Of a DNA stretch of 44,839 bases, positions 7,197 to 18,867 are shown in pieces (within the stretch, counting starts at the first letter, position 1; each line of letters starts with the position of its first letter). Source of the DNA: Desulfatibacillum aliphaticivorans DSM 15576 (GTDB taxonomy: Bacteria > Desulfobacterota > Desulfobacteria > Desulfobacterales > Desulfatibacillaceae); NCBI RefSeq assembly GCF_000429905.1, contig NZ_AUCT01000041.1:1-44839 (forward strand), written 5' to 3'. The notes beneath the pieces are model-generated. The model was given only the letters and a program-made list of their open reading frames with translations. It ran no database searches and was not told the DNA's origin. The translations under genes were made by a program, and so were the position numbers.

Positions 7197-9386
7197 CTAT
7201 TCATCATCCACCAGGGACGCGGAGGTTTGGCGCAGCCTGTGAGCCAGCCGGGTGGCGCGGCGGGACGGCGTGTCGTTTCCCACGGCCAGGGACACGGCTT
7301 TTTGGCTGCCCACCAGCACCATAAGGCGTTTGGCCCGGGTTATTCCGGTGTAAACCAGATTGCGCTGCAACAAGGCGTAATGGGCCGTGGACAACAGCAT
7401 GATCACCGCCGGATATTCCGATCCCTGGGACTTGTGGATGGAAATGGCGTAGGCGAGCACCAACTCCTCCATTTCGCTGAACGTATAGGGAACCGGGCCG
7501 GCGTCAAACTCCACCACCACGCTTTTGGATGACGGGCTTACATTGGTGATGGCGCCGATGTCGCCGTTAAAGACCTCCTTGGAGTAATTATTCTTGATTT
7601 GCATGACCTTGTCGCCCGCCCGGAAGCATTGCTCCCCTCTGGTAATGAGGTCCGGGCCGGGGTTTAAGATCTTTTGCAACTGCCGGTTGAGGTTGATGGT
7701 TCCTGCAGGCCCTTTGTGCATGGGCGTCAACACCTGAATCTGGGTCATGGGGTCGAACCCGAACCGGTTGGGGATGCGCTCCCGGCACATGGTCAGCACC
7801 AGGGACACCATCCTTTCCTGGTCGTTTTCGGACAGGAAATAAAAATCCGGGTCTTCCTTGCTCTGGTCGCGAACCGTGACCAGGTCCTCTCCCGCATTGA
7901 CCCTGTGGGCGTTGCGGATAATCAGGCTTTGGGCGGCCTGCCTGAAGATCTTGGTCAAATGAAACACCGGAACCTGGCCTGACTCGATGATATCCCGCAA
8001 TGCATTGCCCGGCCCGACCGGGGGAAGCTGGGAAACGTCCCCCACCAGGATGAGCACGGCGTTCATGGGGATGGCCTTGATCAGGTGATACATCAAAAAG
8101 GCGTCCACCATGGAGGCTTCGTCCACGATGATCACATCCGCGTCCAGGGGTTCTTCCTCGTTGCGGAAGAACTTGCCTGTTTTAAAATCGTAAGCCAGGG
8201 CCCTATGGATGGTGGAGGCGTCCCGCGAGGTGACCTCCGCCAGGCGTTTGGCCGCCCGCCCCGTGGGAGCGACCTGAAGCACGCTTTTCCCCATGGCGGA
8301 AAACAACAGCTGCACCGACCGGACCAGGGTGGTCTTTCCCGTACCCGGACCGCCCGTGATCACGGAAATCCGGGAGCCGAAAATTTTTTCCAGCACATCC
8401 AACTGCTCTTCGGACAAACGAATGGCAAAGCGCTGGTGCACCCTTTCCAGGGCTTCCTCGGCCTTGATTTTTTTCAGGTTCAAAGGCACGGTCAAAAAGG
8501 CCTGGATGCGGCGGGCCAGCCCGACTTCCGTGGCGTAATAGGCGGTCAGGTAAACGATATCCAGTGGATTTTCCGGATCGTCCGTGATTTTATCGAAAAT
8601 CACCTTGCCCGTCTGCCACATGCCGCTGAGGATGTTGTCCACTTCCGAAGGGTTCTGATCCAGCAAGGAAGCCGCCTCGTGAATCAGCTCCTCCCGGGGC
8701 AAATAAAAATGGCCGTTATTGGAAGCCCGGCTTAGGGCGTGCAGAACCCCCGCCTCCAGGCGTTTGGGCGAATCCGCCGGGATGCCCATTTTCCGGGCGA
8801 TGCCGTCGGCCGTGGAAAAGCCGATGCCGGCCACGTCTTCAGCCAGTTTATACGGATTGTCCTTGATGATGGCGCCGGTTTCCTGGCCGTAGGTCTGGAA
8901 TATGCGCACCCCGTAGGCTGTGCCTATTCCAAAACTGGCCAGAAACATGAGAACGTTGCGCTGAGTGCGCTTGTCCTGCCAGTCGGCGATGATTCCCTTG
9001 AGCTTTTTTTTGCCGATGCCTTTGACTTCGGAAAGCCTTTTCGGGGATTGGTCCAGGATTTCCAGGGCCTTTTCGCCGAAATGATCGATGATGCGGTCGG
9101 CCATGGCCGGCCCCACGCCCCGGATCATGCCGGAGGCCAGGTAGTTGCGCACCCCCTCCGTGGTGGAGGGAAGGAGGATTTCAAAGGCGTCCACCTTGAA
9201 TTGCTCGCCGAAGCGGGGGTGGACGTCCCACTCGCCCCGGGCTTTGATGGTCTCTCCAACGGCCAGACGCCCCATAGCGCCCACCAGGGTTTTCAGGCCG
9301 TTGTCCGTGTCCACCCTGGCGATGGTGTACATGTTGCGTTCGTTAAAAAAGGTGATGCCCTGCACTTTGCCTTGGATCTCAGGCAT
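7197..9386 (-). CDS. recD2: RecD2-type SF1B DNA helicase
   Basis: A 729-residue 5'-3' helicase of the RecD2/RecD-like family, which acts without RecBC in DNA repair and replication-fork processing. The N-terminal third has the OB-like strand block and helix-hairpin-helix repeats (MIRGVGPAMADRI, LSEVKGIGKKKL) that mark RecD2. Walker A is ITGGPGTGKTTL with Lys351; Walker B is DVIIVDEASMVD; later motifs include VGDVSQLPPVG, AYAISIHKSQGSEYP and YTGITRAK. The start at 9386 is chosen over 9419 for its GGAGG at 5-base spacing. It overlaps the end of gmhB by 8 bases, so the two are probably translationally coupled. Confidence 0.93.
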   Translation of the reverse strand: MPEIQGKVQGITFFNERNMYTIARVDTDNGLKTLVGAMGRLAVGETIKARGEWDVHPRFGEQFKVDAFEILLPSTTEGVRNYLASGMIRGVGPAMADRIIDHFGEKALEILDQSPKRLSEVKGIGKKKLKGIIADWQDKRTQRNVLMFLASFGIGTAYGVRIFQTYGQETGAIIKDNPYKLAEDVAGIGFSTADGIARKMGIPADSPKRLEAGVLHALSRASNNGHFYLPREELIHEAASLLDQNPSEVDNILSGMWQTGKVIFDKITDDPENPLDIVYLTAYYATEVGLARRIQAFLTVPLNLKKIKAEEALERVHQRFAIRLSEEQLDVLEKIFGSRISVITGGPGTGKTTLVRSVQLLFSAMGKSVLQVAPTGRAAKRLAEVTSRDASTIHRALAYDFKTGKFFRNEEEPLDADVIIVDEASMVDAFLMYHLIKAIPMNAVLILVGDVSQLPPVGPGNALRDIIESGQVPVFHLTKIFRQAAQSLIIRNAHRVNAGEDLVTVRDQSKEDPDFYFLSENDQERMVSLVLTMCRERIPNRFGFDPMTQIQVLTPMHKGPAGTINLNRQLQKILNPGPDLITRGEQCFRAGDKVMQIKNNYSKEVFNGDIGAITNVSPSSKSVVVEFDAGPVPYTFSEMEELVLAYAISIHKSQGSEYPAVIMLLSTAHYALLQRNLVYTGITRAKRLMVLVGSQKAVSLAVGNDTPSRRATRLAHRLRQTSASLVDDE

Positions 9387-9972
9387 GAAGGCCTCCGGAG
9401 GCTTCCTTATCCCGCGCAAGAAGCCATTTCACCGCATCAAGAAGGTCATTAGCCGCATAATCGGGCTCCACGCCCTTACGGCGCAAATCCTCCAGGGCGG
9501 CTTCTCCGTTCCCCGTACCCACCAGAAGGGCCATGCCGCACCCGGCGGCCCTGGCCGCCAGGATGTCTTTGGCGCTGTCGCCGATCATGGCGTGATTGGA
9601 CAGGTCCAGGCCGAAAGCGTCCCTGGCCTGGTGCAAAAGCCCCGGCTTGGGCTTTCGGCAATCGCAATGATCGTCGGGCGTATGGGGGCAGAAAAAAATC
9701 TCGCGGATTTCGCCGCCGTTTTCCGCCGCAACCCGGCGCATATTGTCATGGGTATTTTGCAAAATATGGGGCTCAACCATTTTCCGTCCTATGATGGACT
9801 GATTGGTGATAACCACCACATTATACCCGTTTTCCTTCAGTAATGCCAGGGCTTTAAGGCTGCCGGGCAGAAAATGGAATTCCGACCAGTTCTTGATATA
9901 ATCAGGCGAGTCCCGGTTGATGACCCCGTCCCGATCCAAAAAAACAAACTTCCTGCTGTGCAAATCTTTCAT
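9379..9972 (-). CDS. gmhB: HAD-family D,D-heptose 1,7-bisphosphate phosphatase
   Basis: A 197-residue HAD-superfamily phosphatase. GmhB removes the 1-phosphate from D-glycero-D-manno-heptose 1,7-bisphosphate on the way to ADP-heptose for LPS inner core; the related HisB-N domain acts on histidinol phosphate. Motif I is FLDRDGVINRD, motif II VVITNQS, and motif IV IGDSAKDILAARAAG. The zinc-binding loop FFCPHTPDDHCDCRKPKPG favours the GmhB/HisB-N subgroup. ATG 9972 follows the rlpA stop by 7 bases and lacks a strong ribosome site. The 3' end overlaps the recD2 start by 8 bases. No hisB partner domain is present, so GmhB is the better call. Confidence 0.88.
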   Translation of the reverse strand: MKDLHSRKFVFLDRDGVINRDSPDYIKNWSEFHFLPGSLKALALLKENGYNVVVITNQSIIGRKMVEPHILQNTHDNMRRVAAENGGEIREIFFCPHTPDDHCDCRKPKPGLLHQARDAFGLDLSNHAMIGDSAKDILAARAAGCGMALLVGTGNGEAALEDLRRKGVEPDYAANDLLDAVKWLLARDKEASGGLHA

Positions 9973-9979
9973 AATACCG

Positions 9980-10696
9980 TTATTCAGCAACCACAAAGGC
10001 GTTTTTATATCCCCCGGACCTCATGACGGACTGGAACTGGGCGGCCTGCTCCAGGGTGGAGCATTGTCCCACCCGGACCCTGTAATAAAGATCACTCCCG
10101 ACCATTGTCTGGACCATATGGGCGTTATTGTATTTGACCGACAATTTTTTTACCAGATTTTCGGCGTTGGTCCTATCTTTAAAGGCCCCTATCTGAATTG
10201 TAAAATTGCCTTTATAATAGACGTTCCGGTCTCCCTGGACCGCTCCGGCCGGAGGCGCCAGGGCTTTGATGCGCACTTTGGCCACTCCGGGGCCGACCAG
10301 GCCGATCTCCTTGGCTGCGGAGTAGGACAGGTCGATGATGCGGCCTCGTACAAAAGGGCCCCGGTCGTTGACGCGCACGTCGCAGGTTTTTCCGTTGGTG
10401 AGATTGTAGACGCGCACCCACGTGCCCAGGGGAAGGGTCTTGTGGGCGGCTGTCATGGCGTGCATGTTGTAGACTTCGCCGTTGGCGGTTTTCTTGCCGT
10501 GAAAATCCTTTCCGTACCAGGAGGCTTTTCCTGTTTGGGTGAAGCCCCTGGCGTCGGGAATGGGATGGTACCATTTGCCTTGGATCTTATAGGGCTTGGA
10601 CGTGGGCGTGGAGGTCTTTATCTGCTGCTTGGGCGGCGGCGATTCCTTGACGCAAGCCGGAATCGCCGCCAGGCAGAAAGCAATCAAAACGCCCAT
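9980..10696 (-). CDS. rlpA: RlpA-like septal ring lytic transglycosylase with SPOR domain
   Basis: A 238-residue envelope protein. A hydrophobic N-terminus ends in a lipobox-like IPAC at about residue 15, so it is probably a lipoprotein. The double-psi beta-barrel domain runs from about residue 50 to 140 (GKASWYGKDFHGKKTANGE, AAHKTLPLGTWVRV, VRVNDRGPF) with the conserved RlpA catalytic Asp in NDRGPF. A C-terminal SPOR domain (YTIQIGAF-like pattern, last ~75 residues) binds denuded septal peptidoglycan. RlpA cleaves glycan strands lacking stem peptides during daughter-cell separation. The start is odd: ATG 10696 has no clear ribosome site and the signal peptide has no basic residues. The frame is open further upstream, overlapping lon, so the start is uncertain. 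Confidence 0.88.
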   Translation of the reverse strand: MGVLIAFCLAAIPACVKESPPPKQQIKTSTPTSKPYKIQGKWYHPIPDARGFTQTGKASWYGKDFHGKKTANGEVYNMHAMTAAHKTLPLGTWVRVYNLTNGKTCDVRVNDRGPFVRGRIIDLSYSAAKEIGLVGPGVAKVRIKALAPPAGAVQGDRNVYYKGNFTIQIGAFKDRTNAENLVKKLSVKYNNAHMVQTMVGSDLYYRVRVGQCSTLEQAAQFQSVMRSGGYKNAFVVAE

Positions 10697-10710
10697 GGCG
10701 GCTGAAAGGA

Positions 10711-13068
<2,358 letters not shown>

Positions 13069-13088
13069 GTTTTCACCCTGATTATTCC

Positions 13089-13532
13089 TTAGTCTTGAAT
13101 TTGAACTCTCTGAGGCGACAATGTTTTCGCCTTGGCCACACGGATTTCCAGCATGCCTTCGGCGTAGGTGGCCGTCACCTTTTCCGGGTCCACGGGCCTG
13201 GGGAAAAACAACGTGCGTTCAAAATATCCGTAAGGAATTTCGGCCAAATGAAAGCGCGCCTGGGCGCCACGCCGGATTTCCCTTCTCCTGCCGGATATTT
13301 TCACCGCCCGCGAGTCGAGCTCGATTGACAGTTCATCCTTATTTACGCCAGCCATTTCAGCCATAACAACGATTTCATCGGGAGTTTCAAATACATCGGT
13401 TGCAGGCCGGAAGCCCTGGGAAGAACCGGAGAACACAGGGCTGGCGGTCCTGTACAAGTTGTTCAGCGTTTCTTCCAGCTCTGACTGCAACTGCCCGAAA
13501 CCACCTCCGAAACGGATTTTTATGTAATCCAT
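13089..13532 (-). CDS. hsp20: Hsp20/alpha-crystallin small heat shock protein, first gene of the lon operon
   Basis: A 147-residue small heat shock protein. The alpha-crystallin domain covers about residues 40-135: PATDVFETPDEIVVMAEMAG, LSIELDSRAVKISGRR, the conserved FHLAEIPYGYFERTLFFP, and YAEGMLEIRVAKA. It is distant from the Hsp20 at 1359-1916 (only domain-level similarity), so it is an older paralog. ATG 13532 has GGAGGT five bases upstream. Being 20 bases ahead of lon, it probably supplies a holdase together with the protease that disposes of what cannot be refolded. No CIRCE element was seen upstream. Confidence 0.93.
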   Translation of the reverse strand: MDYIKIRFGGGFGQLQSELEETLNNLYRTASPVFSGSSQGFRPATDVFETPDEIVVMAEMAGVNKDELSIELDSRAVKISGRRREIRRGAQARFHLAEIPYGYFERTLFFPRPVDPEKVTATYAEGMLEIRVAKAKTLSPQRVQIQD

Positions 13533-13597
13533 TTTCTACCTCCGGGTTAAGGGTCGCCGGTTTCACGCCCGGCGCCGTGTTAATGCCTTACCTACAA

Positions 13598-13625
13598 TGA
13601 TAACACAGGGTTCCGGCATCGTAAA
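13598..13625 (-). promoter_or_regulatory. Weak candidate promoter of the hsp20-lon-metV operon
   Basis: On the minus strand TTTACG (13625-13620) and TATCAT (13603-13598) are 16 bases apart, 65 bases before the hsp20 ATG. The -35 is poor. No perfect sigma-32 pattern was found. Confidence 0.3.
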
Positions 13626-14312
13626 GGTTAGGCGTGTTCGATTTTTATTCAGTAACAAGCATGAAGAGCGGAATTTAAGGCCGCAGGGGGCGTGCTTTTC
13701 GCCATAGACGGCGCGGGAGACGGCCCGCCTCCGGCGGTAAACAGCATAACTGCCTGCCTCCGGCGGCAAACCCTTTTTCTGCACGCCGCGAAGCGGCAAA
13801 AAGATTTGATCAAAACGTTAAAATGGCGCTTCGCGCAAGTGAGAAAAGAAGCAAACGTCCGTCATTCCCTTGCATGCCTCATCTCTAACCAACGACGAAA
13901 TCGTAGATTGGGTTGAGCCTGCGAAACCCAAAAAATTCCGCCGCGATGCGGCATCCTTGTTTTTGCACTGCGTATCCCTTTGGGCGCTGCCGCCGCCCAA
14001 TCTGATCAATTTTTTAGTTTTTTACCATCATCCCCAAGGTTTTTTTGACGGATATCCCCAAAACTTTTGTTTTTGCATTGCAAAGCAAAATGTTTTATCC
14101 TGGCGTCTATTGGGACTCTTTCTTGTGTGTTGTTTCGGCAGCCGGCAATGTCTAACATCGCCGCACTAAAATTGCTTTGCAAAGATTATTGCATAGTTCC
14201 AAGTATTTATATACATCCTCGCATATTTGCCGTATGGAGCTATGGCACGGATTTTAAAATGCTATGCACAACATGGCGGGACGGCGATAATTACCGTTGA
14301 TCAGGAGGAGGC
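13626..14312. other. Repeat-rich non-coding stretch
   Basis: No gene recognised. It contains two copies of GCCTCCGGCGG followed by TAAAC or CAAAC (about 13728 and 13757), the dispersed repeat at 13908-13956, and AT-rich DNA from 14000 to 14300 leading to the SpoIIAA-like gene. Confidence 0.5.
13908..13956 (+). repeat. Dispersed 49-bp repeat, copy 1 (inverted relative to 18921-18969)
   Basis: The sequence begins TTGGGTTGAGCCTGCGAAAC and ends GCGGCATCC. Its reverse complement recurs at 18921-18969 with about 80 percent identity. It resembles the widely dispersed intergenic repeats built on a GGGTTTCG core in environmental genomes. Confidence 0.65.
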
Positions 14313-14690
14313 ATGGGCATCAGCCTCGACATGAATGAAGACATCGGCATTCTGGTAGTCACCTACCTTCCGGAGCCCGTCACGCCGAATGATCTGGCAA
14401 AGCAAAGAAAGATGGTGGCTGACGCTTTATCGAGTAGCGTCATCCAAAAGGTCCTCATTGATGCCTCATCGCTCCTGAGATTCCCGCCAATCGTCGCCGC
14501 GCTGGAACACAACGAGAAAATTGCCGAAGACGAGAAACTCAAAACTATAAAATACGCCGTCCTATGCTCGTCACTGGGACAAGACGAAAGAAGCCTCGAG
14601 ACCACGGGAATTAACCGCGGCATTTACTTAAAATGCTTCACGTCCAGAAAAGATGCGTTATCCTGGTTGGTCGAAGAACAAGAAAAATGA
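14313..14690 (+). CDS. SpoIIAA-like/STAS-fold protein
   Basis: A 125-residue soluble protein with the layout of the SpoIIAA-like (PF11964) STAS group: an N-terminal beta strand (GILVVTYLP), a helix, the strand KVLIDASSL, a further helix, the strand KYAVLCSS, then the NRGIYLKCFTSRKDALSWL ending in which a residue strip (RG...F..-..AL.WL) is typical. Such proteins bind lipid or nucleotide-like ligands or act as anti-sigma antagonists; the role here is unknown. AGGAGGAGG lies four bases before the ATG. It stands alone between repeats, though the five-PAS kinase is the next gene and is convergent with it. Confidence 0.6.
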   Translation: MGISLDMNEDIGILVVTYLPEPVTPNDLAKQRKMVADALSSSVIQKVLIDASSLLRFPPIVAALEHNEKIAEDEKLKTIKYAVLCSSLGQDERSLETTGINRGIYLKCFTSRKDALSWLVEEQEK

Positions 14691-14720
14691 GTTTTACAGG
14701 ACTCCCTGATTAATCTGCTA

Positions 14721-14763
14721 ACAGGTCAACCTGTCTCTTTTAATAGGGAGAAAGACTTTTTTT
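14721..14763 (+). terminator. Weak hairpin(s) and T-run after the SpoIIAA-like gene
   Basis: ACAGG-TCAA-CCTGT (14721-14734) is a perfect small stem. A second weak stem (TCTC/GAGA) follows and leads into seven Ts at about 14757-14763. Probable but weak terminator. Confidence 0.35.
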
Positions 14764-14832
14764 GGGGACATCCGTCAAAATGTCAATAACTCAAAAGACT
14801 GCTTAAAGACTGATGGGAAGATTGTAAAAATG

Positions 14833-14930
14833 GAATAATTTGACGGATTGGGCAAGCCCTCTGAGAGGCCTGAAAAAGTGCAGACTCCCACAGCAAGCTG
14901 TAAGGCGCCTCAAAAAACCGGCGCAGCAGG
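14833..14930 (+). repeat. ~100-bp direct repeat flanking the kinase gene, copy A
   Basis: Matches 18660-18760 in the same orientation at about 85 percent identity. The best conserved blocks are TTGGGCAAGCCCTCTGA, CCACAGCAAG and TAAGGCGCCTCAAAAAACCG. It is not coding: the minus-strand frames through both copies give similar low-complexity peptides but have no ribosome site. The copies differ by a 2-base gap and scattered substitutions. Confidence 0.8.
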
Positions 14931-15086
14931 CTGCGGGGCGTTTAACCACTCTACAACAAAAGGATTTGGGTTTTCGCCCGTACGCAAGGAAGCGTTTTTT
15001 TCCGATATCTGTATTGGGCAAGGTCTTTATCATTTCGAATAATGACTTGCCTTTCAAATCCTTATTTTGGACAAGAGTGAGTTCCT

Positions 15087-18000
15087 CTATCCATTTGCAT
15101 CCAGCACCGCCCTAATCTTTTCAGCGAGATTTTTTCGTGTAAATGGTTTGGGGAGAAAATTCAACCCATCCGCCAAGCCACCGTGCCGCTCAATAATGTT
15201 GGCCGTATAACCGGACATATAAAGGCATTTGCCATTTGGATATAAACCCATCAGTCTTTTAGTCAATTCAAGGCCATTCATCTCCGGCATCACCAGATCG
15301 GTCATAAACAGATGAATTTCGCCGGTGTATTCCTCGGCCAGTCGGAGGGCTTCATCTGACGTGCTTGCTTCCAAGACTTTGTATCCAAACTGTTCTAACA
15401 TTTGACGGGTCATGTTCAATATGGCGCGCTCGTCTTCCACCAATAAAATGGTTTCGTTTTCCCGTGCAGCAGGAAGCGCTTGATTCCGCCTTTTTTGAGG
15501 CGGTCCAGTAATGATTTCATGCCGGGGTAAATAAATATTAAAGGTGGTTCCCTGGCCAAGTTCACTGTAAACAGTGATGAAACCGCCATTTTGCTTAATA
15601 ATTCCATATATTGCGGAGAGACCAAGTCCGGTCCCACTCCCCACGTCCTTGGTGCTGAAAAAGGGTTCGAACAGGTTGTCACGGGTTAGCTCATCCATAC
15701 CGCAGCCGTTGTCTGAAATAGCCAGCAGGATATATTCGCCAGGCGCACAACCTATATGCTCCGCACACAGGGCCTCATCAAAGGCCACATTGTCCGTTTT
15801 TATGGTGATTTTGCCCTTCCCCTCAATGGCGTCTCGTGCGTTGGCGCACAACTTAACCAAAAGTTGATCAATTTGTGATGGATCCACTTTGACGATCCCC
15901 AAATTTTCGCCGGGCAGCCAAACCAGATTTATATCCTCGCCTATGAGACGCCGAAGCATCTTGAGCATTTCTTCAACCTTTGTATTCAGATTGATTGCTT
16001 TAGGTGTAATGATCTGTTTGCGTGCGAAAGTTAGCAATTGCCGTGTGATATCCGCGGAACGCTGAGCAGCGTTAAAAATCTCCAATACGTTAAAATGAAG
16101 CGGATTATCCGGGGCCATCCCGTCCAAAGCCATTTCCGCATGGCCCAATATTACACCTAACATATTGTTGAAATGGTGCGCCACCCCGCCCGCTAATCGT
16201 CCTGTGGACTCAATCTTCTGAGATTGAATCAGTTGGGCCTGTAGTCTCTTACGCTCTTCTTCAGCCTGTTTTTGGTCGGTAATGTCGATGGTCGAGGAGG
16301 TCATGGCGACCGGATTTCCCTTGTCGTCAAAAACTGTGGAAGCCGAAACCTGAACATCAAAAAGAGAACCATCTTTCCTTTTGGCTTTGATTTCTCCGGT
16401 CCAAATATTCTCAACTTCCAGGGCCTTCATAACATCTTCGTATTTCTCCCCCAATATCCAAAATTTTGTGAAATGTTGCCCGATACATTCATCAGGGCTT
16501 TTAAAATCCCACCATTTATAAAAAACAGGATTGGCGTAAGTCATCATCCCTTCAAGGTTGCAGGTGGCGATAGCGATAGAAGAACACCGGATAATGTTTT
16601 CTTTGACAAGTAACTTATTCTCATATTCTTTCTGCCCAGTAATATCTTCGATAATGCCCACACAACCCACAATCTTCCCACTGGTTAAAGATATGGGTGC
16701 ATAATGCACCTTTACGGGAGTTTCCTTGTGAGCCGTCACAGAGCGATAAACATCTTCATAAAAACCAAGATCTCCTTGTAAGGCTTTTTGCATTTCCCCA
16801 ACCATTTTTTTGTCCGGCAGGGTGAACATATCCAGCCCCACCAACTTGTCTCGTGATGAACCAATTATTTTTACAAAATTATCGTTACCCGATACAATAA
16901 TTCCATTTTCATCGGTTTGAAAAACACCCAAAGGAGAATGCTCGAACAGCATGCGATAACGCTCTTCACTAAGCCGTAAGGCATCTTCCGCTTTTTTGCG
17001 GGCGGAAATATCCCTTGTGACACCAAGAATCCCGGACGGATTGCCCTTCTCATCACGAAGCAGAGTCGCTTTTACCTCAGTCCAGACCGTGGAGCCGTCC
17101 TTACGAATCATCTCCAGTTCAATATTTTTGGTAACCCTGAAATTTGAATCTGTTTGTTTTTTTTGTTCCAATTCTTCCGAAACGACTTGTGTCGCTATCA
17201 ACAATGATTTGGGAGTTAATACTTGATCAATGGCCTGTCCAATCACCTCGGATGGTTCATATCCCCGGAGAATTCTCACCGATGGGCTTATATAGGTGTA
17301 ATTCAAATCCATATCCAAAGTAAAAATGACATCTCCGGCATTTTCAGCTAAAAAGCGGTACCTTTCTTCGCTGCATTTAAGGGCGGCCTCCGCGTTTTTA
17401 CGTTCGGTAATGTCATTATATGTGACCACCACCCCATGGCCTTCAATAGGCAGCGGGGCTGCAGTGACATTAAGCCAAGTGACGGTGTTGTCGGATTTGA
17501 CGATCCCCATTTCGCAATTCCTAACCGTCTGGTTCTCATTTAGAGCAATGATACTCGCCCATTCATTAGGAGGCATGTCGGACCCGTCGGGACGAATAAT
17601 CCGCCATTCCTGACTATCCAGGTTTCGCCCTTCATGCTCATCCTTACCTAAGCCCAGCAATTGCTCTGCAATGGCGTTTGTCTCAATGATGCGGCCCTGT
17701 TCATTCGATACCGTGATGCCCAGGGGAAAGGCGTGGAAGAGGGTTTTATACTTCTCTATGGCACGTTGAAGGTCCTTGCGTTGCTCATGCCATTTTGTCA
17801 TGTCCCTTATGATCGTACAAGCTCGCTGATCCCCGTTCTGGTCTTTAAAAATGACAGAAGCAACTTCCGCGGGAAAAAGACTGCCATCCTTTTTCCGGTG
17901 GGTCAGAATCCCTCGGAATTTGCCGGTAGTCTCTCTTTCTGCAACGGCTTGCGCTAATTGTGCGTCACCGTCAGCATACATTAATGCTCGGCCTCCAGAG

Positions 18001-18209
18001 ATCAGTTCCCCCTCCGTCATTTGGAACAGTTCACAGGCCGCCGGATTGGCATGGAGGACCTGCCCATGAGGCGCAGTCAGAAAAATGGCATCCGAGCTGA
18101 CGTCGAATAATGTTTGCAATCTTATGGCCTTGGATCGCAACTCACGGTTTTGCTGCTCAAGTTCGGCGACTTTGCTTTTTAATGCTTCATATGAGGGGTT
18201 ATCACACAT
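15087..18209 (-). CDS. Five-PAS hybrid sensor histidine kinase with C-terminal receiver
   Basis: A 1040-residue hybrid kinase with no transmembrane segment, so probably cytosolic. Domain order: a short coiled coil; PAS1 about 27-145; PAS2 150-270; PAS3 275-405; PAS4 408-525; PAS5 530-655; HisKA with phospho-accepting His678 (GGVAHHFNNM); HATPase (DNGCGMDE, GTGLGLSAIYG); receiver from about 917 with phospho-acceptor Asp971 (MTDLVMPEMNG). PAS domains are linked by typical RKKAEDAL-type coiled coils. There is no DNA-binding output, so the signal must pass through Asp971 to an unlinked phosphotransfer protein or regulator. GGAG precedes the ATG at 18209 by about 9 bases. No cofactor-specific residue in the PAS domains was identified. 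The gene lies between two copies of a ~100-bp direct repeat. Confidence 0.93.
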   Translation of the reverse strand: MCDNPSYEALKSKVAELEQQNRELRSKAIRLQTLFDVSSDAIFLTAPHGQVLHANPAACELFQMTEGELISGGRALMYADGDAQLAQAVAERETTGKFRGILTHRKKDGSLFPAEVASVIFKDQNGDQRACTIIRDMTKWHEQRKDLQRAIEKYKTLFHAFPLGITVSNEQGRIIETNAIAEQLLGLGKDEHEGRNLDSQEWRIIRPDGSDMPPNEWASIIALNENQTVRNCEMGIVKSDNTVTWLNVTAAPLPIEGHGVVVTYNDITERKNAEAALKCSEERYRFLAENAGDVIFTLDMDLNYTYISPSVRILRGYEPSEVIGQAIDQVLTPKSLLIATQVVSEELEQKKQTDSNFRVTKNIELEMIRKDGSTVWTEVKATLLRDEKGNPSGILGVTRDISARKKAEDALRLSEERYRMLFEHSPLGVFQTDENGIIVSGNDNFVKIIGSSRDKLVGLDMFTLPDKKMVGEMQKALQGDLGFYEDVYRSVTAHKETPVKVHYAPISLTSGKIVGCVGIIEDITGQKEYENKLLVKENIIRCSSIAIATCNLEGMMTYANPVFYKWWDFKSPDECIGQHFTKFWILGEKYEDVMKALEVENIWTGEIKAKRKDGSLFDVQVSASTVFDDKGNPVAMTSSTIDITDQKQAEEERKRLQAQLIQSQKIESTGRLAGGVAHHFNNMLGVILGHAEMALDGMAPDNPLHFNVLEIFNAAQRSADITRQLLTFARKQIITPKAINLNTKVEEMLKMLRRLIGEDINLVWLPGENLGIVKVDPSQIDQLLVKLCANARDAIEGKGKITIKTDNVAFDEALCAEHIGCAPGEYILLAISDNGCGMDELTRDNLFEPFFSTKDVGSGTGLGLSAIYGIIKQNGGFITVYSELGQGTTFNIYLPRHEIITGPPQKRRNQALPAARENETILLVEDERAILNMTRQMLEQFGYKVLEASTSDEALRLAEEYTGEIHLFMTDLVMPEMNGLELTKRLMGLYPNGKCLYMSGYTANIIERHGGLADGLNFLPKPFTRKNLAEKIRAVLDANG

Positions 18210-18659
18210 AATGATATCTCCAGCGCCGGAAGGTATTGCTCATGTTCATCAGTACTGACATTTTTGGGACGATCTTTTCAACTTTCCAACATTGCTTTGA
18301 ATGGTTAGTATTACTTAATATGGCCCCCGCCAAAAACATAATCCACCACAATCGAATCAGTCAAACTATTTAATTTTTTTACTGATTCCCAGAAAAATTG
18401 ACCCCAGTTCAATCTATCTGGAGATTTTCAAAATATCGAAAATACCGTGACGTATATTTTTGAAATCCTATTTTTTACATTAAAATTATGATATATTTTC
18501 GTTTGATATTTGCTGCAATAATTTTTCACTTTTTTATCTTTTCATAAAAGATATTTTGCTTTTTTTGACAGGCCCGTCCCCCAAGCCCAATGTGCCTTAG
18601 GAACGCCTTTGATCAATCGACTAACTCCATGAGTGGTCTCGGGGATGATGGCAAAAAAA
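18210..18659. other. AT-rich intergenic region upstream of the kinase
   Basis: No gene recognised. It includes a long AT-rich tract (about 18400-18550) with a small ATCTTTT/AAAAGAT hairpin near 18536. The kinase promoter presumably lies here, but no clear -35/-10 pair was found. Confidence 0.4.
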
Positions 18660-18760
18660 GAATGATTTGACAGGTTGGGCAAGCCCTCTGAAAGGGGCCT
18701 GAAAAAGGGAAGCATTCCACAGCAAGGTGTAAGGCGCCTCAAAAAACCGGCGCAGCAAGC
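18660..18760 (+). repeat. ~100-bp direct repeat, copy B
   Basis: Second copy of the repeat at 14833-14930, about 3.8 kb away and in the same orientation, on the other side of the hybrid kinase gene. Confidence 0.8.
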
Positions 18761-18867
18761 AGCATCCAAATACAGGCAGGAAGAAGGGCAGGCCAAATGC
18801 GGCATTCCGGCCGATTAAGTCCGTCCTCCTCGCGCATGTGGGAACCCAAAGTCATTGTTGTTCTAAA

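Noticed and set aside
18542..18805. Small minus-strand gene, with a similar one at 14803-15057
   Set aside because: Similarity between the two peptides comes from the ~100-bp DNA repeat; there is no ribosome site and the repeat is intergenic.
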